A DNA stretch of 64,000 bases from Nocardia aurea (GTDB taxonomy: Bacteria; Actinomycetota; Actinomycetes; Mycobacteriales; Mycobacteriaceae), in contig NZ_QCYJ01000103.1 of assembly GCF_003123685.1 (NCBI RefSeq), positions 124,001 to 188,000 of the forward strand, written 5' to 3'. Below are positions 8,356 to 16,848 of this stretch, piece after piece. How positions within the stretch are numbered: position 1 is the first letter of the stretch; every line of letters begins with the position of its first letter. Below the pieces are notes generated by a model that worked only from the letters and a program-made list of their open reading frames with translations, had not been told where the DNA came from and did not search any database. The position numbers were made by a program, and so were the translations under genes.

Positions 8356-9441
8356 TCAGGGGATGCTTCCCTGGTATCGGGCCGAGCGATAGGGACCGGG
8401 CCAGCGCAACTCCGACTTCAGTTCGACCGCGGCGCGGAAGGGCCAGTGCGGGTCCCGCAGCAGTTGTCTGCCGAACATGACCGCGTCGGCCGCCCCGTCG
8501 ACGAGGGTCTGTTCGGCCTGGCCGGAGTCGGTGATCAGTCCGACCGCGATCACCGGGATGGAACAGGCCTGGCGCGCTGCCCGCGCGAACGGGACCTGGT
8601 AGCCGGGGCCGACGGTGATCTTCTGGTGCGCGACCATGCCGCCGCTGGAGATATCGATCATGTCGACGCCGGTACCCTCCAGCGCGGCGCACAGCCGCAC
8701 GGTGTCCTCGATGGTCCACCCGCCCTCGGCCCAGTCGGTGGCCGATAGGCGCACGAACAGCGGCATCGACTCGGGGACAACCGCGCGTATGGCCGCGACG
8801 ACCTCGTGCAGGATGCGGGTGCGGCCGGTGAAATCGCCGCCGTATCGGTCTGTACGTTCGTTGCCGAGTGGGGACAGGAATTCGTTGAGCAGATAGCCGT
8901 GCGCGGCATGGACTTCCAATACCTGGAAACCCGCGGCGACGGCCCGCCGCGCGGCGGCGGCATAGGCCGCGACGGTGTCCGCGATCTCCTCGACAGTCAG
9001 CGCGTGCGGCACCGGCAATCCCTGGTAGGCGATCGCGGAGGGCGCCACGGTACGCCAGCCGCCCTCGGCTTCGCCGATCGCGTCGCGCCCCTCGGTCGGG
9101 ATCTGGGTGCTGCCTTTGCGGCCCGCGTGGGCGAGTTGCATGGCGGGAACCGCGCCCTGGGCGACGATGAACCGGGTGATCCGGGACCACGCCTCGGCAT
9201 GTTCGTCGCTCCAGATCCCCGCGTCGGGGATGCAGATGCGTCCCTCGGGCAGTATCGCGGTGGCCTCCGACATCACCAGTCCGGCGCCTCCGCGTGCCAT
9301 ACCGCCGAGATGGGCGAGATGCCAGTCGGTCGGAACACCGTGGTCGGTGGCGGAATACTGGGCCATGGGCGCGACCCACAGACGGTTCTTGATCGTGACG
9401 CCGCGCAGCGTCAACGGTGAGAACAGCAGGCTTTGTGACAT
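8356..9441 (-). CDS. NADH:flavin oxidoreductase, YqjM-like Old Yellow Enzyme
   Basis: 361 residues, one FMN-binding TIM barrel. N-terminus LFSPLTLRGVTIKNRLWVAPMAQYSA, then WHLAHLGGMARGGAGL, IWSDEHAEAW and the substrate/FMN motif QLAHAGRK, all typical of the thermophilic-like (YqjM) OYE class, which reduces activated C=C bonds. The Cys that tunes the flavin in YqjM (MSPMCMYS) is Ala here (VAPMAQYS). It is divergent from the enoyl-CoA hydratase at 9643, and the promoter region carries the 14-mer. Could also act as a dienoyl-CoA or enone reductase; lacks the C-terminal FeS/NAD domain of DCR/FadH. Confidence 0.9.
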   Translation of the reverse strand: MSQSLLFSPLTLRGVTIKNRLWVAPMAQYSATDHGVPTDWHLAHLGGMARGGAGLVMSEATAILPEGRICIPDAGIWSDEHAEAWSRITRFIVAQGAVPAMQLAHAGRKGSTQIPTEGRDAIGEAEGGWRTVAPSAIAYQGLPVPHALTVEEIADTVAAYAAAARRAVAAGFQVLEVHAAHGYLLNEFLSPLGNERTDRYGGDFTGRTRILHEVVAAIRAVVPESMPLFVRLSATDWAEGGWTIEDTVRLCAALEGTGVDMIDISSGGMVAHQKITVGPGYQVPFARAARQACSIPVIAVGLITDSGQAEQTLVDGAADAVMFGRQLLRDPHWPFRAAVELKSELRWPGPYRSARYQGSIP

Positions 9442-9589
9442 GGTCGGTTCCTGGCCTTCGGGAGTGGTCGGTCGTCCGCAGCGGCAAGAGATGACACGAG
9501 CGTGCGGGATGACTGAGTCAGTTTTGTACGGAACCGTAGCGGTAGTCGACCCCCGCTGATGACCCGCAATTCGAATATTAGATGATTGA

Positions 9590-9603
9590 CCTAGTTATAT
9601 AGG
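9590..9603. promoter_or_regulatory. Candidate operator, OYE / enoyl-CoA hydratase divergon
   Basis: CCTAGTTATATAGG, inside the 16-bp near-palindrome ACCTAGTTATATAGGT (9589-9604), lies 40 bp before the enoyl-CoA hydratase start. It shares TTGACCTAGTTA with the site at 13988. Confidence 0.6.
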
Positions 9604-9642
9604 TATAGTTCGGAAATGTCACAGGCGACTGTAGGAGGAACG

Positions 9643-10425
9643 ATGGATCTGAACGGTTTGACCACGGTCATCGCGGAGTTGAAGGAGCATGTCCTGACCA
9701 TCACTCTCAACCGGCCGGATCGGTTGAACTCCTTCACCGACGCGATGCGCGCGGAGTTCAGGGCGCTGTGGCGGTTCGCCGACGACGAGGACGACGTGCA
9801 CGTGATCGTGCTGCGGGCCAACGGCGATCGCGCGTTCTGCACCGGCGTGGATGTGAAGGAGGGGACCTTCCTTGCGGAGAACCCGTTCAGCAGGCAGGAT
9901 CCCGGCGTCGATCTGTCGCCCAAGCAGAACGGCTGCTGGAAGCCGCTGATCTGCGCGGTGCACGGGATGGTCGCGGGTGGCGCTCTGTACTGGCTCAACG
10001 AAGCGGACATCATCCTCTCGAGCGACGACGCGCAGTTCTTCGACCCACATGTCTCCTACGGCTTGGTCGCGGCGCTCGAGCCGATCGGACTTGCGCACCG
10101 CATTCCGATCGGCGAGGTGCTGCGTATGGTTCTGCTCGGTTTGGACGAACGAATGTCGGCCGAACGCGCGCATCAGATCGGCTTCGTCAGCGAGGTGCTA
10201 CCACGTGAGCGACTGCGGGACCGCGCGCAGGAACTCGCCGAACGCATCGCCGCGAAGCCCGCGGCCGCGGTGCAGGGCAGCGTCCGGGCGATCTGGGAAT
10301 CGCGCGATACCGGGCGCTCGCACGCGCTGGCCACCGCGATGGCGTACACGGTGATCGGCAACCCGATCGGCCAGGCGCAGGTCGTCCGGTCGGAGACGCC
10401 CACCCGTAAGTACGAGGTCCGCTGA
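9643..10425 (+). CDS. Enoyl-CoA hydratase/isomerase family protein (divergent active site)
   Basis: 260 residues from the ATG at 9643, which has AGGAGG 5 bases upstream; the ATG at 9616 would lack a site. Crotonase fold: NRPDRLNSF, CoA/oxyanion loop RAFCTGVDVKEG, and second oxyanion segment HGMVAGGALYWLNEADI. The positions that hold catalytic Glu residues in hydratases fall in FFDPHVSYGLVAALEP, with no Glu in PE or GAGG context, so it may be an isomerase, a C-C hydrolase or another crotonase variant instead of a true hydratase. The acyl-CoA dehydrogenase gene follows 41 bp downstream. Confidence 0.87.
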   Translation: MDLNGLTTVIAELKEHVLTITLNRPDRLNSFTDAMRAEFRALWRFADDEDDVHVIVLRANGDRAFCTGVDVKEGTFLAENPFSRQDPGVDLSPKQNGCWKPLICAVHGMVAGGALYWLNEADIILSSDDAQFFDPHVSYGLVAALEPIGLAHRIPIGEVLRMVLLGLDERMSAERAHQIGFVSEVLPRERLRDRAQELAERIAAKPAAAVQGSVRAIWESRDTGRSHALATAMAYTVIGNPIGQAQVVRSETPTRKYEVR

Positions 10426-10466
10426 CCGTCGGGTCGCCGCGGGCATCCGCAGAAGGAGTAGCTGAG

Positions 10467-11654
10467 ATGGACTACGGAATGAGCCCCGAACTCGAGCGGT
10501 TCCGGCTGGAGGTACGGGAATTCGTCGAGGCCAACGCGCCGAAGATCACGCCGAAAGCCGGGGTGCGTACCGCCGAGGACCGGGCAGAGCATGCGTTGAT
10601 CACCGAGTGGATCGGAAGGCTCTACGCCGCCGGATACCTGGGCGGTGACTGGCCGGAGCAGTACGGCGGTCGCGGCAGTGCCCACTCGACCGAGCGTGAT
10701 GTGGTGGTCGGGGAAGAGATCGCCAGGGCCAGAGCGCCGCACTTCGCGGGCGCGGGTGGTCTGGTCTCCTACGCTCTGATCGACTTCGGCACCGAAGAAC
10801 AACGTCGGCGCTACCTGCCGGGCATCCGCTCGGGCGAGGACACCTGGTGCCAGCTGTTCAGCGAGCCCAGCTCCGGCAGTGACCTGGCGTCGTTGCGGAC
10901 CAAGGCGGTGCGCACCGAGGACGGCGGATTCCGGGTCAGCGGCCAGAAAGTGTGGACCACCAACGGACAATGGGCCGAGTACGGCTATCTGCTGGCGCGC
11001 ACCGATTCGGACGCGCCCAAGCACAAGGGCATCAGCGCCTTCATCATCGATATGACCCTGCCCGGTATCGACGTGCGCCCGCTGCGTGAGATGACCGGTA
11101 CATCGGACTTCAACGAGGTATTCCTCGACGGTGTCGAACTGCCCGCGGACGCCTTGATCGGCGAGCTCGGCGCCGGGTGGGGGATCGCCAATTCGAGTCT
11201 CGGGCACGAACGCACCGGCGTCGCCACCAGTGTGGTGCTGTTGCGCCAGAACGTGGACGCGCTCATCGACCTGGCGAAGCGGGTCGACCGGGGTGGCCGC
11301 CCGGCCATCGAGGACGGCGCGGTCCAGGAGACGCTCGGCAGGCTCAGCGCGGCGGTCGAGGCGCTGTCCGCACTGGTCTACGCCAACATCAGCAGATGGT
11401 CGCGCGGCACCGAGCGAGTGCAGGACGCGCCCATGGCCAAGCTGATGTTCAGTGAACTCGGCGTGGAGATCTCGCGATTCGCGCTGGAACTGAGCGGTGA
11501 GGCGGGCGTCCTGGTCGAAGGTGACCCCGCCGCTGTCGACCACGGGCGGTGGCAGGACGAATTCCTCTATGCACGTGCGTACACGATCGCGGGCGGCAGT
11601 TCGGAGATCATGCGCAACATCATCGCCGAGCGTGGGCTGGGTATGCCGCGCTGA
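10467..11654 (+). CDS. Acyl-CoA dehydrogenase (FadE family)
   Basis: 395 residues, full-length ACAD. FAD/substrate motifs: QLFSEPSSGSDLASLRT (about 128-144), GFRVSGQKVWTT, and C-terminal YTIAGGSSEIMRNIIAERGLG. The base-bearing loop reads IAGGSSE rather than YEGTxE, as in the alpha chains of actinobacterial alpha2beta2 acyl-CoA dehydrogenases acting on sterol side chains. AAGGAG precedes the ATG. It sits in one unit with the enoyl-CoA hydratase at 9643 and ends at a hairpin. A possible beta partner is the smaller ACAD at 12894-13964, on the other strand. Confidence 0.92.
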   Translation: MDYGMSPELERFRLEVREFVEANAPKITPKAGVRTAEDRAEHALITEWIGRLYAAGYLGGDWPEQYGGRGSAHSTERDVVVGEEIARARAPHFAGAGGLVSYALIDFGTEEQRRRYLPGIRSGEDTWCQLFSEPSSGSDLASLRTKAVRTEDGGFRVSGQKVWTTNGQWAEYGYLLARTDSDAPKHKGISAFIIDMTLPGIDVRPLREMTGTSDFNEVFLDGVELPADALIGELGAGWGIANSSLGHERTGVATSVVLLRQNVDALIDLAKRVDRGGRPAIEDGAVQETLGRLSAAVEALSALVYANISRWSRGTERVQDAPMAKLMFSELGVEISRFALELSGEAGVLVEGDPAAVDHGRWQDEFLYARAYTIAGGSSEIMRNIIAERGLGMPR

Positions 11655-11680
11655 CGTCGCCGGACCGTCCTACTCTTGGT

Positions 11681-11713
11681 TCTCCCCGGCGCCGCACCGC
11701 GATGCCGGGGAGA
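11681..11713. terminator. Bidirectional hairpin between convergent genes
   Basis: TCTCCCCGGC and GCCGGGGAGA make a 10-bp perfect stem with a 13-nt loop, placed between the stops of the acyl-CoA dehydrogenase (+) and the luciferase-like oxidoreductase (-). Confidence 0.65.
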
Positions 11714-11744
11714 GTTCGTTGCGCAAGCCCGGGTTCGCGGCAGC

Positions 11745-12779
11745 TCAGGTCGCCGCCGACTGCCGCAGCGCGTGGGCGAGCGCGATCTGTAGGCTCGGTG
11801 TCCGGACGCCGATGTTGTTGATCTCGTAGCGTGTGACCACGTCGCCGACCCTGGCGCGCAAGGCCGCCGCGGCGTCGTCGGGTGAGCCGGTCACGGCGAA
11901 CAGGGCGAGCACGTCGTCATCGATGAGTGCTCCCATCTCCGACCACTTGTCTTCCCGATCGCTCTTGGACAATCGCGTCAGTTCCTCGCCGAGTTCGCCG
12001 ATTCCGTGCAGGTCGAGCACCACCCGGTACGCCGGGGTCGAGCCGTAGAAGGCGATCTGCTGTCGTACCGCCGCCATTGCCGCGTTCATCTCCTCTTCGG
12101 TGTGGCCGGTGGCGACGAACGCCGAACTGACGATCTCCGGGGCATGCGTGGGGGCGGCGTCGCTGTCGCGCCCTTTCGCGAGCGCGGGCAGTGTCACCTC
12201 GCGCAGGTATCGGTCCGTCGAAAACGGGTGCAGCAGTAGGCCGTCCGCGACTCGGCCCGCGGTCTCGGTCATCTTCGCGCCGACCCCCGCCAGCAGCACT
12301 TTCGGCGCGGGGAAGTCGCTCGATGGCGTGAACATCGGTGTCATCAGCGTGTGGGTGTAGAAGTCACCCCGGAAGTCGAGCACGTCGCCGGTGGCCCACG
12401 AGTGCCAGATCGCGCGCATCGCGGAAACGAACTCTGCCATTCTGGGGGCAGGTGAACTCCAGGTCATCGAGAATCGTCGCTCGATGTGCGGCTTGATCTG
12501 GCTGCCGAGCCCGAGGGTGAGTCGGCCGCCGCTGTAGTCCTGCAGGGCCCGGCCCTGGACGGCCAGGGTCATCGGCGACCGGGCGAACGCGACCACGATG
12601 TTGGTCAGCAAATCGACTCTTTCGGTCACGCCGGCCGCGATGGTCAGGTGCAACAGGGGATCCGAGACGACCTCGCTGTACGCGACGCCGTCGAAACCGC
12701 TCGACTCCGCCTCGCGGGCCATGGCCGCGACGTCGGCGAGCGCTCCGGTCGGGGAGGACAGGGGCAGATCGACTTTCAT
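11745..12779 (-). CDS. Luciferase-like (LLM) F420-type oxidoreductase, TIGR03617-like
   Basis: 344 residues from the Met at 12779 (MKVDLPL), which has CGGAG 4-8 bases upstream; the Met at 12812 would start inside a non-conserved stretch. Bacterial luciferase-like TIM barrel: ESSGFDGVAYSEVVSDP, TNIVVAFARSPMTLA, LTLGLGSQIKPHIERRF. The motif series matches the probable F420-dependent TIGR03617 family of mycobacteria and relatives. A close paralogue is at 57141-58184. Likely a hydride-transfer enzyme on an intermediate of the locus. It lies 25 bp beyond a strong hairpin that separates it from the upstream acyl-CoA dehydrogenase. Confidence 0.9.
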   Translation of the reverse strand: MKVDLPLSSPTGALADVAAMAREAESSGFDGVAYSEVVSDPLLHLTIAAGVTERVDLLTNIVVAFARSPMTLAVQGRALQDYSGGRLTLGLGSQIKPHIERRFSMTWSSPAPRMAEFVSAMRAIWHSWATGDVLDFRGDFYTHTLMTPMFTPSSDFPAPKVLLAGVGAKMTETAGRVADGLLLHPFSTDRYLREVTLPALAKGRDSDAAPTHAPEIVSSAFVATGHTEEEMNAAMAAVRQQIAFYGSTPAYRVVLDLHGIGELGEELTRLSKSDREDKWSEMGALIDDDVLALFAVTGSPDDAAAALRARVGDVVTRYEINNIGVRTPSLQIALAHALRQSAAT

Positions 12780-12803
12780 GGCACTCCGGTTCGAAATCAG
12801 GAA

Positions 12804-12836
12804 ACGAGGCATCCGCGGTATACGCGGATGCCTCGT
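12804..12836 (-). terminator. Strong hairpin between acyl-CoA dehydrogenase and LLM genes
   Basis: ACGAGGCATCCGCG and its exact complement CGCGGATGCCTCGT form a 14-bp stem with the 5-nt loop GTATA. It lies after the stop of the minus-strand acyl-CoA dehydrogenase and just before the LLM start, so it may terminate or attenuate read-through. No clear T-run. Confidence 0.6.
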
Positions 12837-12893
12837 CTGTGGTGTGGTGCTGGGATGGGGCTCGAAAAATCTCCGGTGGGAACGGCTCTCGGC

Positions 12894-13964
12894 TCAGGCG
12901 TCAGCGAGCCTGCGACGGTGCCAGCTGACCGAGCCGTTCAGCAATTCGTCCACCTTGATCCGGCGCGTCAGCAGGTGCAGATCGTGTTCCCAAGTGAATC
13001 CGATACCGCCGTGAACCTGAAGCGCCAGTGAGGCGACCGTGCTGCTCGCCTCACCCGCGTACGCCGCGGCCGCCGACACCGCGGTGGCGCGCCGAGCGGA
13101 ATCGGCGCCGTCGAGTGCGACGGCGGCGGCCCAGAGTGTCGCACGCGCGGCTTCGGTCTGCAGTGCCATGTCGGCGCAGTGGTGTTTGACGGCCTGGAAC
13201 GCGCCGATCGGCTGGCCGAACTGGGTGCGCTGGCCCGCGTATTCGACCGTCTGTTCCACGAGACGCTCGGCCGCACCCAGTGCGTCCATCTTCCGATAGA
13301 AGGCCAGTGCATCCTCGAGGTAGGCCACGGTGCCGGTCGGCACGGCCACCCAGTCCTCTGCGGGCACCGAGAGGTCGAGGTCGAGGACAGACCAGGACCT
13401 CGTGAGGTCCAGTGTCTCCAGCGTTCGTATGCCCACGCCCGCACCGATGCCCGGTACGTGGGCGAGAACTTCGGTTCCGTTCGAAGTAGTCGCCGCGACA
13501 AGGAATCCGGTGGCGTCCAGCAGCGCGGTGGCGGGACGGGTCGCACCGCTGATCGACAGTTGCGCGCCCTTGATCTCGGCGACCAGAGCCGCGCTGTCAG
13601 CCGGGGCGAGCACGAGCGGAATCGAAGCCGCGCCGTTCGCGTTCGCCTCGGCGAGTGCGGTCAGCGGGTGATCGAGTTCGTCGAGTTGCGCGGTGGCGAG
13701 GGCCAACTCGGCCAGCGGCACGGCGCTGGCGGCCCTGCCGTGTTCTTCGACCAGCACGGCGAGGTCGACATGGGTTCCGCCCATTTCGTCGGTCAGCAGG
13801 CCGATCAGTCCCGACTCGACGACGTGTTCGACGGCGGCATCGGGAACTCGGGCCGGGCCTGCGTCGATGGTCGGCCGGAGCACGGCGATGGGGTCGTGCT
13901 TGGTCAGCCAGGCGCGTTCGCTGGCGGCAAGATCTTCCTGCTCGGCGCTCAATGCGAAATCCAC
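12894..13964 (-). CDS. Acyl-CoA dehydrogenase, short beta-type subunit
   Basis: 356 residues, shorter than a canonical ACAD. N-terminal MDFALSAEQEDLAASERAW and C-terminal LQVHGGIGFTWEHDLHLLTRRI; mid-domain EYAGQRTQFGQPIGAFQAVKHHCADMA is well kept. The usual EGT base loop is replaced by DELLNGSVSWHRRRLADA at the end, as in the second (beta) subunits of actinobacterial heteromeric ACADs, where only one subunit type carries the full active site. It may pair with an alpha-type chain such as 10467-11654 or 15687-16835. Divergent from the acyl-CoA ligase at 14129 across the 14-mer. Confidence 0.9.
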   Translation of the reverse strand: MDFALSAEQEDLAASERAWLTKHDPIAVLRPTIDAGPARVPDAAVEHVVESGLIGLLTDEMGGTHVDLAVLVEEHGRAASAVPLAELALATAQLDELDHPLTALAEANANGAASIPLVLAPADSAALVAEIKGAQLSISGATRPATALLDATGFLVAATTSNGTEVLAHVPGIGAGVGIRTLETLDLTRSWSVLDLDLSVPAEDWVAVPTGTVAYLEDALAFYRKMDALGAAERLVEQTVEYAGQRTQFGQPIGAFQAVKHHCADMALQTEAARATLWAAAVALDGADSARRATAVSAAAAYAGEASSTVASLALQVHGGIGFTWEHDLHLLTRRIKVDELLNGSVSWHRRRLADA

Positions 13965-13987
13965 TATGTCACTCCCTTGAATGTTGA

Positions 13988-14001
13988 CCTAGTTAACCAT
14001 G
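13988..14001. promoter_or_regulatory. Candidate operator, acyl-CoA dehydrogenase / ligase divergon
   Basis: CCTAGTTAACCATG, within GACCTAGTTAACCATGTC centred on GTTAAC, lies 23 bp upstream of the minus-strand acyl-CoA dehydrogenase start and about 130 bp before the ligase. Same 14-mer family as at 9590 and 29847. Confidence 0.6.
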
Positions 14002-14128
14002 TCAGCTATCTTCTGAATAGAGCATACGACAGCCGGGATTCCGGATTGCGTGATCATGGCGATCGATACGGCCGGGGCCGGCGTGTCCCGGCTCGGTGGC
14101 CCGCTACCGCAAGAGTGGGAGGTTACGA

Positions 14129-15679
14129 ATGACGAGTATCAGAGAAGCGTTGGCGAGGCTGTGGGAGGCCGACGACGACGCTGCCATGATTCAGCAGGGC
14201 GATTCCTGGTTCACCTGGGGTGAGGTCCGGACACTCGCGGAAACCCTGGACACCGAACTCGCCGGGGCCGGGTGCGGAGAGGGCAGTAGAATCGGGGTGG
14301 TTCTCGACAACCGGATGGAGTCGATCGCCGCACTGATCGCGATACTCGGTCAGGGCCGGACTGTCATCACCCTCAACCCCATGCAGCCGGTGGCTCGGCT
14401 GACCGCCGACATGACGGGCGCGCGTCCCAGCGCGGTCCTCGCATCTTCGGCGATGTGGAACGAGCCGTTGTTCCGGTCGGCGGCGGTGGTCGGCGGCATG
14501 ATCGGATTCGCGGTCGATGGTTCGCAGGTCGTCGCGACAACCGAGGAAACCCCCGCCATGAATGCCCGGTCGGAGCCGGACAGTGTGACCACCGACGCGG
14601 TCGGTGTGGAGATGTTCACCTCCGGCACCACCGGCCCGCCCAAGCGGATCCCACTGACCTGGCGTCAGTTGGAAGCGGCGCTCGCCGCCGTGCACGGACA
14701 CACCGGAGCGGCAGGCCCCGATGATCGGAAGCTGCTCAGCGGGCGTGTGGCGCTGGTGACTCTCCCGATCGTGCATATCGGCGGGCTGTGGGGGGTACTG
14801 CAGAACCTCGCCGAAGCCAGGCCGTTCGTTCTGCTTCCACGCTTCACCGTCGGGGGCTGGTGTGCCGCGGTCAAGGAACATCGACCGAAGGTCGCGGGGT
14901 TACCGCCCGCCGGTATCCGGGCGGTGCTCAGCGCCGACATCCCAGCCGAGGATCTGTCCAGCTTGCGTGCGATCACCGCTGGGACGACATTCGTCAACCC
15001 GGATCTCGCCGACGAGTTCACCGCCAAGTACGGCATCCCTGTGCTGATCATGTACGGAGCCACCGAGTTCTCGGGAGCCATCGCTGGATGGACGAAGCCC
15101 ATGCACGCGCAGTGGTGGACCAAGAAACGCGGCAGCGTGGGCCGGGAAATGCCAGGAGTCAGTCTCCGGGCGGTCGCCGAGGACGGCACGATCCTACCGC
15201 TCGGTGAGTCCGGCCGCCTCGAGGTCAGCTCCAGTCAGACCGGCAACGGCAAGCACGAATGGGTACGCACCTCGGATCTCGGCCACCTGGACGAGGACGG
15301 ATTCGTCTACATCGACGGCCGTGCCGACGACGCGATCATCAGAGGCGGGTTCAAGGTCCATCCCGAAACGGTCGCCGAGGCGCTGCGCGCCCACGACGCG
15401 ATCCTGGACGCCACGGTGTACGGCCGCGACGACGAACGGCTCGGGAAGGTGCCCGTCGCGGTCGTCGAACTGCGCGACAGCACGGCGAAGGTCGTCGAGG
15501 ACGAACTCAAGGCATTCTGCCGCAACCAGCTCACCGCCTACGAGATCCCGGTGCGGATCTACACGGTTGCGGAGCTGCCGAGGAGCGTTTCGCTGAAGGT
15601 GGACCGCCGCCGACTCCTCGAAATGGTCTCGGAGATAGAGGAATCCGAATCGGTCTCAGCAATCGCATCGGGAAGGTAG
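14129..15679 (+). CDS. Acyl-CoA synthetase (AMP-forming, FadD-like)
   Basis: 516 residues from the ATG at 14129, preceded by GGGAGG; the ATG at 14096 has no site. ANL-superfamily ligase: phosphate loop MFTSGTTGPPKRIPLTW (about 165-181), adenine motif MYGATEFSG, DxGHLDEDGFVYIDGR hinge with the RADD turn, and the C-terminal catalytic Lys in SVSLKVDRRRL. It is slightly short and the last motif lacks the usual PRTxxGK form, but the Lys is kept. Activates a carboxylic acid to its acyl-CoA with ATP. First gene of the FadD-FadE-FadA-EchA operon up to 18791. Confidence 0.92.
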   Translation: MTSIREALARLWEADDDAAMIQQGDSWFTWGEVRTLAETLDTELAGAGCGEGSRIGVVLDNRMESIAALIAILGQGRTVITLNPMQPVARLTADMTGARPSAVLASSAMWNEPLFRSAAVVGGMIGFAVDGSQVVATTEETPAMNARSEPDSVTTDAVGVEMFTSGTTGPPKRIPLTWRQLEAALAAVHGHTGAAGPDDRKLLSGRVALVTLPIVHIGGLWGVLQNLAEARPFVLLPRFTVGGWCAAVKEHRPKVAGLPPAGIRAVLSADIPAEDLSSLRAITAGTTFVNPDLADEFTAKYGIPVLIMYGATEFSGAIAGWTKPMHAQWWTKKRGSVGREMPGVSLRAVAEDGTILPLGESGRLEVSSSQTGNGKHEWVRTSDLGHLDEDGFVYIDGRADDAIIRGGFKVHPETVAEALRAHDAILDATVYGRDDERLGKVPVAVVELRDSTAKVVEDELKAFCRNQLTAYEIPVRIYTVAELPRSVSLKVDRRRLLEMVSEIEESESVSAIASGR

Positions 15680-15686
15680 AGCAAAG

Positions 15687-16835
15687 ATGCAACGAGAAAT
15701 CTTCGACACCGAACACGACCAGTACCGCGAAACGGTACGTGAGTTCCTGGCCCGCTACGCGACTCCGCACCAGGAGCAGTGGGAGAAGGACGGCATCATC
15801 GACAAGCAACTCTACGTCGACGCCGCGAAGTTCGGCGTGCTCGGGTTCTCAGTTCCCGAGGAGTTCGGCGGGGGCGGCATGTCCGACGACTTCCGCTACA
15901 ACGCCATCGTCGCCGAGGAAGTGTCCCGGGCGTCGTCGGGTGGCCCCGCTTTCACCCTGCAGAACGATGTGATCGCCCCCTACATGCTCGGGCTCACCAA
16001 CGCTGAGCAGAAGGCCCGGTGGCTGCCCGCGTTCGCGCGCGGCGAACTGATCGTGGCGGTCGCGATGACCGAACCCGGCGCGGGCAGTGACCTGCAAGGG
16101 ATTCGGACGTCGGCGCACAAGGACGGCGACCACTGGGTGCTGACGGGTTCGAAGACCTTCATCTCGTCGGGCATCCACGCCGACCTCGTCATCGTGGTCG
16201 CGCGCACCGATGCCGAGGCCAAGGCCAGCGGCGCGTTCACCCTGCTGGCCGTCGAGCGCGGTATGGAGGGTTTCACGCGCGGCCGCAACCTCGAGAAGCT
16301 CGGCCTGCACTCCCAGGACACCGCGGAGTTGAACTTCGACAATGTGCGGGTTCCCTCGGCGAATGTGATCGGCGAGGTCGGCAAGGGGTTCGTGCACCTG
16401 ATGCACAACCTGCCGATGGAGCGCCTCTCCATCGCTGTCACCGCTGTGTCCTCGTGTCGAGCACTGCTGGACATGACGCTCGAATACGTCAAGTCCCGCA
16501 AGGCATTCGGCACGCCGATCGGATCCTTCCAAGCGAACAAGTTCGAGCTGGCGACACTCGAGACCGAGGTCGATCTCGCGCAGGTCTACGTCGACCGGTG
16601 TATCACCGCGTTGAACGCGGGCACCCTCGACGGCACCGACGCCGCGAAAGCCAAATGGTGGACCACCGAATTGCAGCAGCGCCTGATCTACGCCTGCCAA
16701 CAGATGCACGGCGGCTACGGCTACATGCTGGAGTATCCGATCGCCAAGGCCTACGCCGATGCTCGGATCCAGACGATCTACGGCGGCTCTACCCAGGTCA
16801 TGAAGGAAATCATCGGGCGCTCGCTCGGACTGTAG
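15687..16835 (+). CDS. Acyl-CoA dehydrogenase (FadE family)
   Basis: 382 residues, complete. Motifs: VAMTEPGAGSDLQGIRT (about 128-144), DHWVLTGSKTFISSG, YVKSRKAFGTPIGSFQANKF, QQMHGGYGYMLEYPIAKAYADARIQTIYGGST. The terminal loop reads YGGSTQ where canonical enzymes have YEGTxE, a common variant in actinobacterial FadE proteins of the long-chain/branched-chain type. It starts 7 bp after the ligase and ends 13 bp before the thiolase, clearly one operon. Introduces the alpha,beta double bond into the acyl-CoA made by the ligase. Confidence 0.93.
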   Translation: MQREIFDTEHDQYRETVREFLARYATPHQEQWEKDGIIDKQLYVDAAKFGVLGFSVPEEFGGGGMSDDFRYNAIVAEEVSRASSGGPAFTLQNDVIAPYMLGLTNAEQKARWLPAFARGELIVAVAMTEPGAGSDLQGIRTSAHKDGDHWVLTGSKTFISSGIHADLVIVVARTDAEAKASGAFTLLAVERGMEGFTRGRNLEKLGLHSQDTAELNFDNVRVPSANVIGEVGKGFVHLMHNLPMERLSIAVTAVSSCRALLDMTLEYVKSRKAFGTPIGSFQANKFELATLETEVDLAQVYVDRCITALNAGTLDGTDAAKAKWWTTELQQRLIYACQQMHGGYGYMLEYPIAKAYADARIQTIYGGSTQVMKEIIGRSLGL

Positions 16836-16848
16836 AAAGGAAAGCCCC

